From positions 75,741,901-75,805,900 of the forward strand of contig JAQMRL010000004.1 in NCBI GenBank assembly GCA_035578175.1: a DNA stretch of 64,000 bases, read 5' to 3'. Within the stretch, counting starts at the first letter, position 1. Every line of letters begins with the position of its first letter. The translations under genes and the position numbers were made by a program. The stretch is from Catonia carolina. Taxonomy: Eukaryota; Arthropoda; Insecta; Hemiptera; Achilidae. This document shows positions 1-10,735 of the stretch, in pieces. Under the pieces are notes generated by a model. That model was not told the DNA's origin, ran no database searches, and saw only the letters and a program-made list of their open reading frames with translations.

Positions 1-386
1 ATGGTCGATAAGTACACCGAGCCTGCGTTGAACCTACGATTAACAATATGCACACCGTGTACGGAGGACTTAACTCATAGTATTCACTGTCCGACAGTTC
101 ATTGTTTATTTTACTATTATTACTTTTTGAAATTTCTTCTATTTTTTATTTATTAAAATTGAACATGTTTGTCAAATGGAAACTGTTCACATGCATATTC
201 AAACCTTCGGGGGTTTTTGTATTTATTCGTATAATAGTACGTATAGATCAGGAAAGGGTGTGAGGCAACCTTACGTATACAAACCTTTACAAAGCAAGTG
301 TATATAGTATTTTATGTAGTTTGTTTACTAGAAAGGTTAACACTAAACTCAATATTTACATAACTATCAATGTACATTAAAAAAAA
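1..386. other. Unassigned A+T-rich sequence
   Basis: I see no supported gene, RNA or repeat boundary here. The first 100 bases are less A+T-rich than the rest but have no long frame. Confidence 0.5.
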
Positions 387-1211
387 TCTGGTGTGAAACA
401 CTCACACAACTTTCTCTTGCCAATGCAAATAATTTAAACAATATAACCTAACATTAGTAATAAAACATTAGAAATAAACAAAAACTAGCCTCAAAAAAAC
501 ATAACCTTATTTTAATCATGAGTGAAAGACGGAAAATGAAAATCGACCTGTTTGGCTTAAAAATATGGAAAATCACTCTTCCACGCTAAACTAGGCTCTG
601 TAGAGAAAAATGCTCTGAATAAAAGTTGTAGATCTTTTAATTTTCTATAAATTCGATTATATACACTTTTGTCATAAAATGGTCGATAATGGTTGGTTTT
701 ATGGTCGAAATCTTTAAAAAATCGATTTTCACGTTTTCGTGAGAAAAAACAGAAAATCGCTAATTACCGCTAAACTAAGCGTTATACTAAAAAATGTTAA
801 AAATAAAAGTTGTAGAATTGTGAATTCTCTACATTTTTTATTAATATAAATTTTTGCGCTATAATACATATTAAAGCCGTAATTTTAAAAAAACATTTTT
901 TTTACGTAAGAACATCCTCACCAAAAATTTCAGCAAACATGGTGCCTACCCTATCTTGTAGAGCATAACAAATTTAGTAACCAGGCGATTTTTAAAAAAC
1001 ATCGTAAGACCAGTTATGAGAAAATCGCAAAAAAGTGAAAAATTACACGAATAAACTACTACTTCCGGTTGACCGATTTTGATGAAAATGCTCGTGTCGG
1101 GTCCGGTAGGAGCTTAAAACTTAAGTTTTAAGATTCAAGTTCTTACGATATTCTGTTCGCACACACACACACACATACACACACACACACGCGCGCGCAC
1201 GCACACACGCG

Positions 1212-1250
<39 letters not shown>

Positions 1251-1383
1251 CAATCCCTAAAAACATGTTTTTTGGATTCAGGGGGTCTTAAAACGTTTCG
1301 ATCCGGTGAAAACTCGATTTCGAAGAATCGACATGAAAACAATACTTTCCTTCCTATATATTCATATAGGCAAGAGAAAGTAA
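387..1383 (-). repeat. R1 interspersed element, near full length
   Basis: First copy of the most abundant repeat in the window. Read on the minus strand it starts with ACTTTCTCTTGCC, continues through a (CA/TG)n tract, and ends with the inverted copy GGCAAGAGAAAGT, a short hairpin (GTGTGA/TCACAC) and CCAGATTTTT. No coding capacity is visible. The body shares all landmarks with the copies at 6606, 22358, 35028 and 44783. Family assignment is unresolved: the plan resembles Helentron-derived DINE-1 elements, but other copies have target duplications. Confidence 0.8.
1159..1249. repeat. (CA)n/(CG)n microsatellite inside R1
   Basis: A CA-rich dinucleotide tract interrupted by GCGC runs. It sits where every R1 copy carries its microsatellite. 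Confidence 0.95.
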
Positions 1384-1390
1384 AAAATTG

Positions 1391-1600
1391 TTTAACTTGA
1401 TTTCCGGAGACGAAATTCTGTGGTTCAAAATCCTAGTGGTCGTAGTAACTTTCATCCAGATTTGAATTCTAAACAGTGGTTAATCCTGTGTACATTGATT
1501 GTTAGGGTTCAATTAACCATATTTCTCATGAATGGCCGGCCTGAGACTGTACGACACTACACCTCATTTACACACCAACTACTGATATCCCAAAAAACCT
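1391..1600 (+). repeat. Partial tRNA-derived SINE (palindrome-head family)
   Basis: Matches the body of the SINE at 17989-18316, from just after the A box. It keeps the B-box-like GGTTCAAAATCC and the sequence around 'acagtggtta'. It is diverged and lacks the head. Confidence 0.65.
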
Positions 1601-1626
1601 GAAATAAGCGTCACAATAACTAAGGT

Positions 1627-1972
1627 GTCCGTTGTTGTTGTTCAGGTCATCAGCTGAAAGTCTAGTTGAACCTCTAGAGGTGTTCCTAAGTAAAACAAGG
1701 AGTAAAGTGGTTTACCTTTCCCTTCCTCACTGAGTGGAAAAGTATGCTTATCAGCATGCCAGGCTCTTAGAAAATAATCTAGTTTTCACCCTGCAAATGA
1801 AACTTTCACTTTATTCACTACAGGGTCTCAGTGTATTATGAAATTCATTGCTCTAAGGGGAGATAAGTCTGAGAGGTGTATTTTACACCTCTACCTCTTC
1901 TGTTCTTAAATGATTTAACAAATAATTGGGCTGACCATGTGATAAGAAACAGAACTATTTTTTGTATCCCTT
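1627..1972 (-). repeat. R2 AAC-tailed retroposon, diverged partial copy
   Basis: Starts with the GTTGTTGTT tail and carries the R2 blocks 'ggtcatcagc', 'acctctagagg' and 'ctcactgagtgg'. It fades at about 1972 without the constant 5' end. Confidence 0.75.
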
Positions 1973-1994
1973 TAGGCTATTATGTATTGGTATT

Positions 1995-2170
1995 TATTGC
2001 CCGTTTTTAGCGATTGGTGTATGTGTGCGCGCGCGTGCGTTGTGAACAAAATACCTCAAGAAAGAAGTATCGTACGAAGTTGAAACTCGAAACTTAAGTC
2101 AGGCACCATTAAAGGAACTGGCACGAACATTTTCATCAAAATCGGTCTACCGGAAGTAGTAGTTAATTAG
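1995..2170 (+). repeat. R1 fragment
   Basis: Contains the R1 blocks from 'tttttagcgattgg' through a TG/CG tract to 'ccggaagtagtagtt'. Both ends are missing. Confidence 0.7.
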
Positions 2171-2279
2171 GGAAAAATGGAGTGGGTGGGTGGTAGTGAG
2201 AAAGGGGTAAAAAAGAGAGTGAGAGAGGGATGGAGGAAGGATAATAAATGGCAAGGGAGGGTGTGAGTGGGAGGTACAG

Positions 2280-2324
2280 TGTGTGTGTGTATGTGAGAGA
2301 AAGAGAGGGGGAGGGGGAGAGAGA
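2280..2324. repeat. (TG)n and (GA)n simple repeat
   Basis: A short purine/GT-rich low-complexity tract. Confidence 0.8.
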
Positions 2325-2720
2325 GCTATAAATGTATTAAATGTTCATTATAATAGTTGATTTTATACAATGGAAATCTATCAGTTTTAATTATCCTCAT
2401 TAATGTACCCTATGAAAGGATTTGAGACCTCTCCTCCACCCACTTCTTCGTCATATCTCCTCGCAATCACCTATGCGTACGAAGTGGTAATTTAATCAGG
2501 TCTGTTGGTGTGCCACGTCCATTGTAAATTATATTGATAACAAAGATTTGGATTAATTTAATTAATTACATATCGACTTCAATTAAAATACCTATTATAC
2601 AGATGTAATAACACTAATACAAAAATTAATTTTAACCGGAAAGTTCATACTTTATGAATATACGAGGTAAGGCTATTAAATAACGAGATTGACGTTGTAA
2701 AAAATTGTATTACTACTTAT

Positions 2721-2987
2721 TTACTACTACTTCCGGTTGACCGATTTTGATGAAAATGTTCGAGACGGATCCGGTAGTGGTATGTAACTTAAGTTTCAAG
2801 TTTGTACGATGTTCTGTTCTTGAGATATTCTGTTTACAGAGACCAATCGCTAAAACAGGTTTTTTGGGTTCAGGGTTCAGGTCACATTAAAAGACATTTT
2901 AATGTGTAGATCCGGTGAATAACTCGATTTCAAAAAATCGACATGAAAACAATACTTTCCTTCCTATACATTCATGTAGGCAAGAGC
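2721..2987 (-). repeat. R1 fragment (element 5' part)
   Basis: Covers the R1 segment from 'ctactacttccggttgacc' to the terminal 'ttcatgtaggcaagag', in minus orientation. Confidence 0.75.
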
Positions 2988-2994
2988 ATAATTA

Positions 2995-3115
2995 AAAAAC
3001 TATGTTTTTTGACATAAATTAATGTTTTTTCAGGTAGATCAAGTTCTAAACTATTGAAAAACATAAAAAACCAAAAATCTAAATTTTCAGTTAAAACCAT
3101 CGCGTAATCTCCCCT
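2995..3115. repeat. Dispersed repeat shared with 17865-17975
   Basis: The blocks 'ggtagatc', 'gaaaaacataaaaaaccaaa' and 'gttaaaaccatcg' occur in the same order at 17865-17975. The family is not recognised. The later copy carries TAGGCCTA where this one reads CAAGTTCTA. Confidence 0.6.
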
Positions 3116-3392
3116 GAAAATAGTATTTTGTATTCGAGCGAGGTTCACATTTGCATAAATTTTGAAATTTTTCTTTTCTTTTACAGGCCTTAATTAAAAT
3201 TTTTAATTATTTAATAATTTTTTAAAAATTTTACAGACCCTAATCGGGAATTGAACCTGTTACGCTCAGAATTTTTAATTGAATAACAATTAATTGTGTT
3301 TACTAGACTAATTCTTTAATTTCGCTTCAAAACACAAAAAAACATCCTTCTTTTTCTTAATTTGTTTAGCAGTTTTTAAAAGTTGTGCAAGT

Positions 3393-3484
<92 letters not shown>
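3393..3484. repeat. (TG)n microsatellite
   Basis: About 90 bases of TG repeats with one GAGTGAG interruption. Confidence 0.95.
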
Positions 3485-3488
<4 letters not shown>

Positions 3489-3876
3489 TGTGTAAGTAGT
3501 ACAATAAGTTGTTTGTGTACTCGTGTTTAATTTAACTTAGCGTTTTGTAAGTCCGCTTTAAGAGGAATAAAAGCATCATTATTTAAGCTCGCGTAAATAT
3601 TTTATTAAGACTTTATTTTCAAGTAATTTCTATGCGACTCTTATTTAGCTTTAATTTACGACTTGAATTTTGTAAGGCTTTATTAAAACAGACAATCTCA
3701 GGTTAAACATTAATGTAAATAACTATTAATATTTAAATAAACGTTTCTCTGTTTTAATTATGTTATTTTTTCAATTTTATCTTTTTGATTATAGGCTAGA
3801 TGTTTGTTGTACGAGGTGTGGCTATTAAATAACGAGACTGCCGTTGTAAAAAATTATATTTTCATTTTATAAATAA

Positions 3877-4317
3877 TCACTTATTGTCACCTTCAAAATG
3901 CATTTCTTCTCTATCCCAACAACGCTCCATGCGAATTTTCCATTGTTGGAAACAGTGCTGGAAGTCATCTTCTGTCAGCTCCTTCAGGATAAGTGCCGCT
4001 TTCTCTTTTACAGCTTCCGCAGACTCAAATCTTGTCCCTTTTAATGCAGATTTCACCTTACGGAATAGGTAGAAGTCAAACGGTGCAAGATGTTGTAAAT
4101 AAGGTGGATGTTCTAACACTGAGATGCTGTACTTGGTTAGAAACCTCTTGACAGATAACGCGGAATGAGCTGGCGCATTGTCTTGGTGGAGAACCCATGA
4201 TTTGTCCTTCCACATTTCGGTGCGTTTTCTCCTTACTCTTTGACGTAGTTTAGAAAGTACCTCAAGGTAGTGATATTGGTTAATTGTTTGACCTTCAGGA
4301 ACCCAGTGAAGGTACAC
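3877..4317 (-). pseudogene. Mariner (DD34D) transposase C-terminal part, left arm
   Basis: A 146-residue frame with the mariner landmarks HQDNAPAHSA (second catalytic Asp) and APFDFYLF (third Asp), 34 residues apart. The C-terminal block KVKSALKGTRFES...FQQWKIRMERC follows. The usual YSPDL is altered to YLQHL. The N-terminal half and first catalytic Asp are absent. It is an inactive remnant carried by the fold-back element. Confidence 0.8.
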
Positions 4318-4488
4318 AATTCCATGGATATCAAAAAAAAAAAAACAATCATCATTGCTTTAAATTTTGACTTGCTCATTTGAGCTTTTTTGGCTCTCGA
4401 TGAAGTTCAGCTCTTCCAGTGCAGGGATTGGCGCTTCGTTTCCGGATCATAAGTAAAAAACCACGTTTGTCACATGTTATTATGTTCT

Positions 4489-4682
4489 ATCTGTTCCTTA
4501 AGGTGAAATCTGCATTAAAAGGGACAAGATTTGAGTCTTTGGAAGCTGTAAAAGAGAAAGCGGCACGTGTCCTGAAGGAGCTGACAGAAGATGACTTCCA
4601 GAACTGTTTCCAACAATGGAAAATTCGCATGGAGCGTTGTAGGGATAGAGAAGGAATGTATATTGAAGGTGACAATGAGTGA
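4489..4682 (+). pseudogene. Mariner transposase C-terminal tail, right arm
   Basis: Encodes the same KVKSALKGTRFES...FQQWKIRMERC tail as the left arm but on the opposite strand. It lacks all catalytic residues. This inverted duplication is what makes the element a fold-back. Confidence 0.8.
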
Positions 4683-4751
4683 TTATGTATAAAATTAAAA
4701 TTAAATTTTTTTACAACGTCAGTCTCGTTATTTAATAGCTACACCTCGTAC

Positions 4752-5560
4752 ACCGGAAGCCCCTCGGAACTTGAACCATAAGGAAATAGCATAGATTTTC
4801 ATTAGTTTGTTAATATTTTCTTCCCACGAATAAAATAAGTCTTGTTATAATCAGGAATCATAAGAAAATGTTTAGACCCTTTAAAAATATCAATTCTTGT
4901 AAAAATAACATTCAAACGAAACTGAATATAATAATTCTAATGCAAACAACAAATTTTTATAAAATACAAGAATTATTTTATTTTACAAAGATTTAGAACT
5001 TTGTTTCGATATAAATATAATTTAAACAGACAGGATACACTTTTATTTCTTATAGATATTACATTCGTTCTTTATTACGAGTATAATGCTGCATTAGTTA
5101 TTCTCGTCTTTATTTTTAAACTTTTATTGTTTTAAGAGGAAAATTTATTATAAATGAAGAGAAAAGTTAAAATATTATTTATTAAGAAAAATAAAGAAAG
5201 CTCTTTTCTTTTAGTTTTTCTTATCTTTAAAAGTTAACTAAAAGCAAGTTATATATTATATAGAACTATATTATGTTCATACTATACAGAGTGTTCTAGA
5301 AAGAGCTACGAAACTAAAGGGACTGATTCAAGATATCTTGCTTAGTTTTTCTCTATCACTCTATCTCTGAAAATTGGTTCCAATTTTGGTAAATCGGTCT
5401 CTATTGCGAACGTCTCTCAAAAGAGTGTGCGTAATAATGTCTCTGATGTCCAGATACTAGGATTATATACTAGGATTTGGAAAGTAAAAACAGATTTCTT
5501 ATAAAACATAAACCATCTTATATTTTATCTTAAAACATTTTTTATTTAATTCCTTTCATG
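4752..5560. other. A+T-rich region without recognised features
   Basis: No long frame, RNA or repeat family recognised. A possible terminal motif 'gagtgttctagaaagagc' at about 5289 has no partner that I found. Confidence 0.4.
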
Positions 5561-5564
5561 TTTT

Positions 5565-5960
5565 TTTACTTTTCTACATATTTTCCACATTTTTCTAAAC
5601 ATTTGTTATGACGTTCTACAAGCTTTTATATGCCTAAGTCATAGACATCTACCGTCTTTAAGGATAACCACTGGTTCTTTCACCTCGACATCTGTGGCGA
5701 AGCGCTTCTAAAGGAGGAAAACTACTTTAGATAGCGGAACAATTGAAAATCGCTCGGTGCCAAGACTAGAAAGTACGGTGGGTGGTCAATCTGTTTATGA
5801 TCATTGACAGTCGGCGATCGCGGTTCATCATGGACATTTTCCCGTCCGTCCTTGAAAGTTCTCACCCACTTACGCACTTTGGTGTCAATCATATGCCATT
5901 CCGGACCATACACTTCACTTACCTTATAGCGTGACTTTTTGTGTTCTGATTCTAGAGTAT
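5565..5960 (-). pseudogene. Degenerate mariner transposase
   Basis: On the minus strand an N-terminal mariner stretch (KVRKWVRTFKDGRENVHDEPRS) runs directly into a C-terminal one (HPPYFLVLAPSDFQLF). The middle with the first two catalytic Asp is deleted. Beyond 5722 the homology continues in broken frames. No clear terminal repeats were found. Confidence 0.65.
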
Positions 5961-6590
5961 TTATTTCCCTAAGATGAATTATTTAATAGCGGATAATTTA
6001 TTTCAAGCATCTTACTATATTAATATGTTACTAATTGTGTAAATTTTAAAGATACATTTTTGTTTAAACTAAATGGGACTGATGCGTAAGAAAGCGGGGA
6101 GTTGAATATCGTAACGTATAAACATATACAGAATTACATAAAAAATAGAGCGTTGAAAAATAACTGTATGATTGGCGGATTAATCCGAGCAAGAATGGTG
6201 ACACGGTCTTGAAGAGTGGAGTGTCCAGCAGCAGTTGTTTATACGCCGTGGTACATGAGAGTGTTATAGGAACAGTTGTGTGTGAGTTTGGATTCGGACT
6301 CTCGTACGTAAACAACAATCAATACGGCCGCTTATTTTAAACATTTTTTTTGGTTGTGGACATTAAATAGTTATGGTGTGCTGAGAACTAAACACTAAAT
6401 GCTGAATTTCAAAGAACATCGAAGCAGTTACAGACAGAATATCCGCCTTTTCTCCGATTACCAGTAAGGTTAATCCATAAAATCGTATTTAAATTGACAT
6501 TAGAATAATATCAGTCCCAAGAACTTTTATAAATTTAATAATTAATAATTGCATGCTGTTTAATTTAAATAAATATTTGTTAATAATATA
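5961..6590. other. Region without recognised features
   Basis: A+T-rich. No gene or repeat family recognised. Confidence 0.4.
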
Positions 6591-6600
6591 TTTTGTGTTA

Positions 6601-7566
6601 TTTTTACTTTCTCTTGCCTATATGAATATATAGGAAGGAAAGTATTGTTTTCATGTCGATTTTTCGAAATCGAGTTTTCACCGGATCTATACGTTTTCAG
6701 ACCCCCTGAACCCAAAAAACATGTTTTTAGCGATTGGTCTGTGTGTGTGTCTGTGTGTGTGTGTGTGTCTATGTGTGTCTGTGTGTGAACAGAATATCTC
6801 AAGAACGGAACATCGTACGAACTTGAAACTTGAAACTTAAGTTACATACCACTACCGGACGCGACACGAACATTTTCATCAAAATCGGTCAACCGGAAGT
6901 AGTAGTTTATTCGTATAATTTTTCAGTTTTTTGCAATTTCTCAAAAACTGGTCCTACGATTTTTTTAAAAATCGCCTGGTTTACTCAATTTTTTATTCTC
7001 TACAAGATAGGGTAGGCGCCATGTTTGCTGAAATTCTCGGTGAGGCTGTTTTCACGTAAAAACGTTGTTTTTTTAAGATTACGGCTTTAATATAAATTTT
7101 AGCGCAAAAACTTACTATATAATAAAAGTTGTAGAGAATTTAAAAACCTACAACTTCTGTTTCAAACATTTTTTTGTATAACGCTTAGTTTAGCGGTAAT
7201 TTGCGATTTTATGTTTTTTTTCTCACGAAAACGTGAGAAAAATCGATTTTTTTAACATTTCGGTCTTAGTATGCATTTTACGACAAAAGTGTATATAATT
7301 AAATTTATAGAAAATTAAAAGATCTACAACTTTTGTTTAGAGCATTTTTCTCTACAGAGCCTAGTTTAGCGTGAAAGCGTGATTTTCCGTATTTTTAAGC
7401 TAAACTGAGTTCGATTGTCATTTTGCGTCATTCACTCATGATTAAAATAAGGTTATGTTTTTGAGGTTAGTTTTTGTTCATTTCTAATGTTTTAATACTA
7501 ATGTTAGGTTTATTGTTAATTATTTGCATTGGCAAGAGAAAGTTGTGTGAGTGTTTCACACCAGAT
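6601..7566 (+). repeat. R1 interspersed element, full length with target duplication
   Basis: Complete copy. It is flanked by the 10-bp direct repeat TTTTGTGTTA (6591-6600 and 7567-7576). It begins TTTTTACTTTCTCTTGCC, has a (TG)n tract at about 6740-6787, and ends GGCAAGAGAAAGT, the hairpin TGTGTGAGTGTTTCACAC, then CCAGAT. The 13-bp inverted repeats lie just inside the ends. No coding capacity is seen. The duplication indicates integration by staggered cuts, unlike classical Helitrons. Confidence 0.8.
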
Positions 7567-7833
7567 TTTTGTGTTAAGAGATCCTTTTATCCACAGACAC
7601 AGGTTTTCGTTGGACACACGTACTACCTTTGGTAACTAAGTAACAGCATACTGGGTATTAACATATACCATCCAAAATTATTTAATTAAAAATTAATAAT
7701 ATAATTTTATTAAATTGAGAAGACTTTTACAACCTGTCGATGAGTTTCCGCTGCTGAAACGTTCTTTGCTGTCAAAAACCGAATCTCTGACCGTATTTCA
7801 CAGTCGGTTTTTCGAATTATCCATTAGCCCACC

Positions 7834-7866
7834 TATATAAGCGACACGAGATATTCAGTCAGTCAG
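7834..7866 (+). promoter_or_regulatory. Candidate core promoter (TATA box plus initiator)
   Basis: TATATAA at 7834-7840 is followed by overlapping arthropod-type initiators (TCAGTCAGTCAGAC, 7855-7868). Taking the A at 7861 or 7865 as +1 gives the usual 27-31 base spacing. A TTAA MITE starts 90 bases downstream, and no coding sequence can be attached to the promoter. It may be the promoter of an old LTR or other element. Confidence 0.4.
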
Positions 7867-7958
7867 ACTCGAATTGTCTGCGTTTGATTGAGCGTATCGC
7901 GTAGTGCTTAACGGTTACGTTAGAAAAGGTCAACGTTACTGTCTGTTGTTTAACTTAA

Positions 7959-8522
7959 CCCTTTCAATGCCAACGTCCTGAAAATAGGACGTCGATATCT
8001 TATACGTAGTTATGACATTCGGTTTACCGGGCATTTGTAAATTACCAACGTCCGGTTAACCGAACGTTTCCAAAAAAACTTTTAATCAAAAATTAATAGG
8101 AACATGTATTTTTAAACCATCACCGTGGCGTAGTGACTAGTGCGCTAGCCTACAAAGCGAAATGTCCCGGGTTCGATTCCCGGCTAGGATCTGGAAATTT
8201 TAACACATTAAAACCACCGTTAAGGTACCAAAACCCTTAGTAGTTGCTAAATGACCAAGCTGTCGATGCGACTTTAAATAAACTAAAAAAAAACTATTGT
8301 GAATATTGTTAGTATTAGAACGATTTCTGTTCTTTTTAACACAATAAAAATTAATTTTTAACAGGAAATTTTATTTTTCTGTAACGTTGAAATTTTGGTC
8401 GGCAATGGCAGGGTTACGCCTGCAAGTTTTCAAAATAAGGGCTGGCACTTTTTGTACACCCTTATTCAAAATAAACGGGACTGAAGATCAAACTTTTGAA
8501 TATTGTTTCGGCACTGAAAGGG
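7959..8522. mobile_element. TTAA-type (piggyBac-like) MITE
   Basis: TTAA at 7955-7958 and 8523-8526. The termini are CCCTTTCAATGCCAA on the left and the complement of CCCTTTCAGTGCCGAA on the right. A perfect 7-bp hairpin (ACGTCCT/AGGACGT, 7973-7992) lies just inside the left end. No transposase frame. A tRNA-derived SINE is nested inside. Confidence 0.75.
8112..8292 (+). repeat. tRNA-derived SINE (GTGGCGTAGTGAC family)
   Basis: A-box-like TGGCGTAGTGACTAG and a good B box GGTTCGATTCC at about 8169, followed by a ~110-base body ending 'gatgcgactttaaat' and an A-rich tail. The tail also survives in the truncated MITE copy at 54042. That suggests the SINE was already inside the MITE before the MITE multiplied. 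Confidence 0.65.
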
Positions 8523-8648
8523 TTAAACGTTATAGATACTGAAGTCACGAGATTGCCTTTTGCATATGATGGGCTGTGAGGAAGGGAAGTGAAATATATT
8601 TGCAGTGCTGCCAACCTCAACTGTGAGACACTACTCGTACATTACATT

Positions 8649-8975
8649 TTTTATTTTTATTTCTAATTTGTGTACGTTGCAATCTGTTCAATTCAGAACA
8701 ATAAGCAACCCCATAACCCAATGAGATGAGGATGATATGTATGACGTGTAAATGAGGTGTAGTCTTGTACAGACCCAGGCCGACCATTCCTGAGAGAGTA
8801 TGGTTAATTGAACCCCAACCATCAAAGTACACCGGTAACCACAGTCTAGTATTCAAATCCGAATAAAAGTAACTACCTTTACTAAGATTTGAACCAGGAA
8901 CCTTCGTCTCCGAAAAACAGCTGTTAAACAGCTGATTTTGGCAACGACTTTACCTCTAGACCAACCCGGTGGGTT
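8649..8975 (-). repeat. tRNA-derived SINE with palindromic head
   Basis: Flanked by the 12-bp duplication GTACATTACATT (8637-8648 and 8976-8987). Minus strand order: A-box-like GGTCTAGAGG, an imperfect copy of the CAGCTGTTTAACAGCTG palindrome, B box GGTTCAAATC, the family body, and an A/T-rich tail. Same family as 17989-18316. Confidence 0.85.
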
Positions 8976-9149
8976 GTACATTACATTACCGTGAAATTTC
9001 TGCATACATTTTGTAAGCTGTGGTTTATTCCGAGAAAATGTTTTCTTCATAAACCTAATAAGAAATAAATGTGACCTGTAATATTGCCTATAGCTTAATT
9101 ACATGACTAGAAATGTTTGATTTACTGTAATTACCAGCTACCTTATTCC

Positions 9150-9536
9150 ATTGGAACAAAATTTTCTACGAATGATTCGGCTTCTTTACTATCGCTGTCA
9201 CCGGCGTCTTCACTATCAGTCTCACTAGTATCTACCTAACAGTTTCCTTTTTTTACCAGGTGTCAATAAAACTGTTGAAGAGTAGCTTCTTCACGTCTTG
9301 AATTTTCTTCTTTATGTTTCGAATTGTGAAAAGAGAAACATCACAGTAGTTAGCCACTCGCTCATGGCTTTTATTAAGAGGCACAGGGAAAGGGATTTTT
9401 GTTTAGCTTCAACTTCACAACATTTTATTACACTGCATATAATATTTCGTTCAGAACTGTGAATAGTCTGCCCACGTTTTCGAGAAACTAAAAAATAAAT
9501 AAAAAATACAGATTTAACAAAATACGAGTACACAAA
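9150..9536 (-). pseudogene. Possible transposase-related remnant
   Basis: The minus strand reads a lysine/arginine-rich helix-turn-helix-like stretch (SRKRGQTIHSSERNIICSV...) and then, after a shift, an acidic Ser/Asp-rich stretch. This resembles N-terminal parts of insect DDE transposases, but I cannot name the family. No terminal repeats seen. Confidence 0.3.
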
Positions 9537-9843
9537 ATTTTAAATGACACCTTTATTTGAAACCGGTTACAGTATTATTTTTATGCCATCAAAACGAAAC
9601 ACAATTTTAAAACAAACAATGGTAACTTGTGATTGCCAGAGCCACAAAACAATACTACAGAAAACTTCACAGAAAAATACTATACTATCTTTTTTAACTT
9701 TGAATCCAGTGGCAGTCTATTACCCCTTATGGACTAAAGTTTTTCCTTGGAACATTTTCCGGTTCAATGCCGTTCATCTCCATTGTAAACTTGATCTGCT
9801 GTTAAACCCCCTTTTTCTACTTCATTCTAGAAATTTCTTTTAA

Positions 9844-10468
9844 CCCTATAGCCGGCAATAACATTTTTCAAAACCGGCAGAGAATTTCTAGCAAATGGGT
9901 CACCGAACCGTAAAGAAATCATTAAAAATTTGCTATAAATCACAAACCTTATCACATAACTTATCAAAATAATAAGAAAACTTAGGAAAATAGAATAAAT
10001 ACATTATTGAAATTTTAATCTGACAGTTAGGGATGCTGAAGCTATTTGAAAATAATTTTTAGACAAATATTTTTCTAAATTTCAGATGACATTACTGTTT
10101 AAAACTTTTTTATGCTTTACTTTCAAAATTCATTAAATACGTATCGTTATTTAAAAATAAAACCAAAAAAAAAACGATTCTATGTTCAAAACTGAAGAAA
10201 ATATATACAAAAACACGTCATGTAAACCAAGAAATAACCAAATTCAAAAGAGAAACAGGCAGAATATGCAACTAAAACTATAGTATTATATGTAAAAATT
10301 TACTTTATACATTACTAAACTATTGTACAAAACAGCAACGTTCTCTGTAGATGAAATTAAAACTAAATTGACAACATTGCAGTGCTATGAAGCAAATGTG
10401 ATTTTGCGACGCGACCGGTTCAAGAAGTGGTAAAATCGTCTCAAAATCGACGATTGCCGGCTTTAGGG
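9844..10468. mobile_element. TTAA-type MITE
   Basis: TTAA at 9840-9843 and 10469-10472. Matching inverted ends CCCTATAGCCGGCAAT and ATTGCCGGCTTTAGGG. The interior is A+T-rich and non-coding. Confidence 0.7.
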
Positions 10469-10494
10469 TTAAAGTCCTTAAAATCGTAGATAAT

Positions 10495-10735
10495 ATCACT
10501 AGAATTTTTTCACCGGTAACAGTTAACAGTCTAATCGTATCGATGTTTGAATTTGTCCAGCCTGCATATACTGGTTTGAAAGTTCTCTTTCCCGGTAATT
10601 TTCTTTTAGAAAAACTTCGCTTTTGATGAGAATGTCTCCACAGGTATAGATTGCCTTGCTCTTTCTTGGATAAACCAAGAGTATAAAGCCCGCTCGGCAT
10701 TAGTTTTACCTGCTGCTTTCAATGTTTTTCTTTCC
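10495..10735 (-). pseudogene. pogo/Tigger-type transposase, CENP-B helix-turn-helix remnant
   Basis: The minus strand encodes MECGPLERKTLKAAGK..., ERALYSWFIQERARQSIPV, a stop, KKITGKENFQ, RLDKFKHRYD and, after a one-base shift, IRLLTVTGEKIL. This is the second DNA-binding half (Tc5/CENP-B type) of jerky/Tigger-like transposases. One stop and at least one shift break it, and no DDE domain follows because the TTAA MITE lies immediately downstream. The recognition rests on the YSWF..ERA, LD.FK.R and TGEK pattern. Confidence 0.65.

Larger units (their letters stand above)
3812..4748. mobile_element. Fold-back mariner derivative, copy A
   Basis: Flanked by TA at 3810-3811 and 4749-4750. Both ends match inverted (cgaggtgtggctattaaata on the left, its complement on the right). 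Each arm carries the 3' end of the same mariner transposase, so the element is two inverted copies of one mariner terminus rather than one gene between two ends. An equivalent copy with the same internal junction is at 36142-37068. It cannot make a functional transposase. Confidence 0.8.

Noticed and set aside
6064..6318. 84-residue Ser/Thr/Tyr-rich minus-strand frame
   Set aside because: Low complexity, no recognisable motif and no supporting signals.
6601..7566. Firm assignment of R1 as a Helentron/DINE-1 element
   Set aside because: The structure fits, but 9-10 bp target duplications at three copies do not. Left unclassified.
8130..8190. tRNA gene candidate
   Set aside because: A and B boxes are good but the sequence continues into a SINE body, and no acceptor stem is formed.
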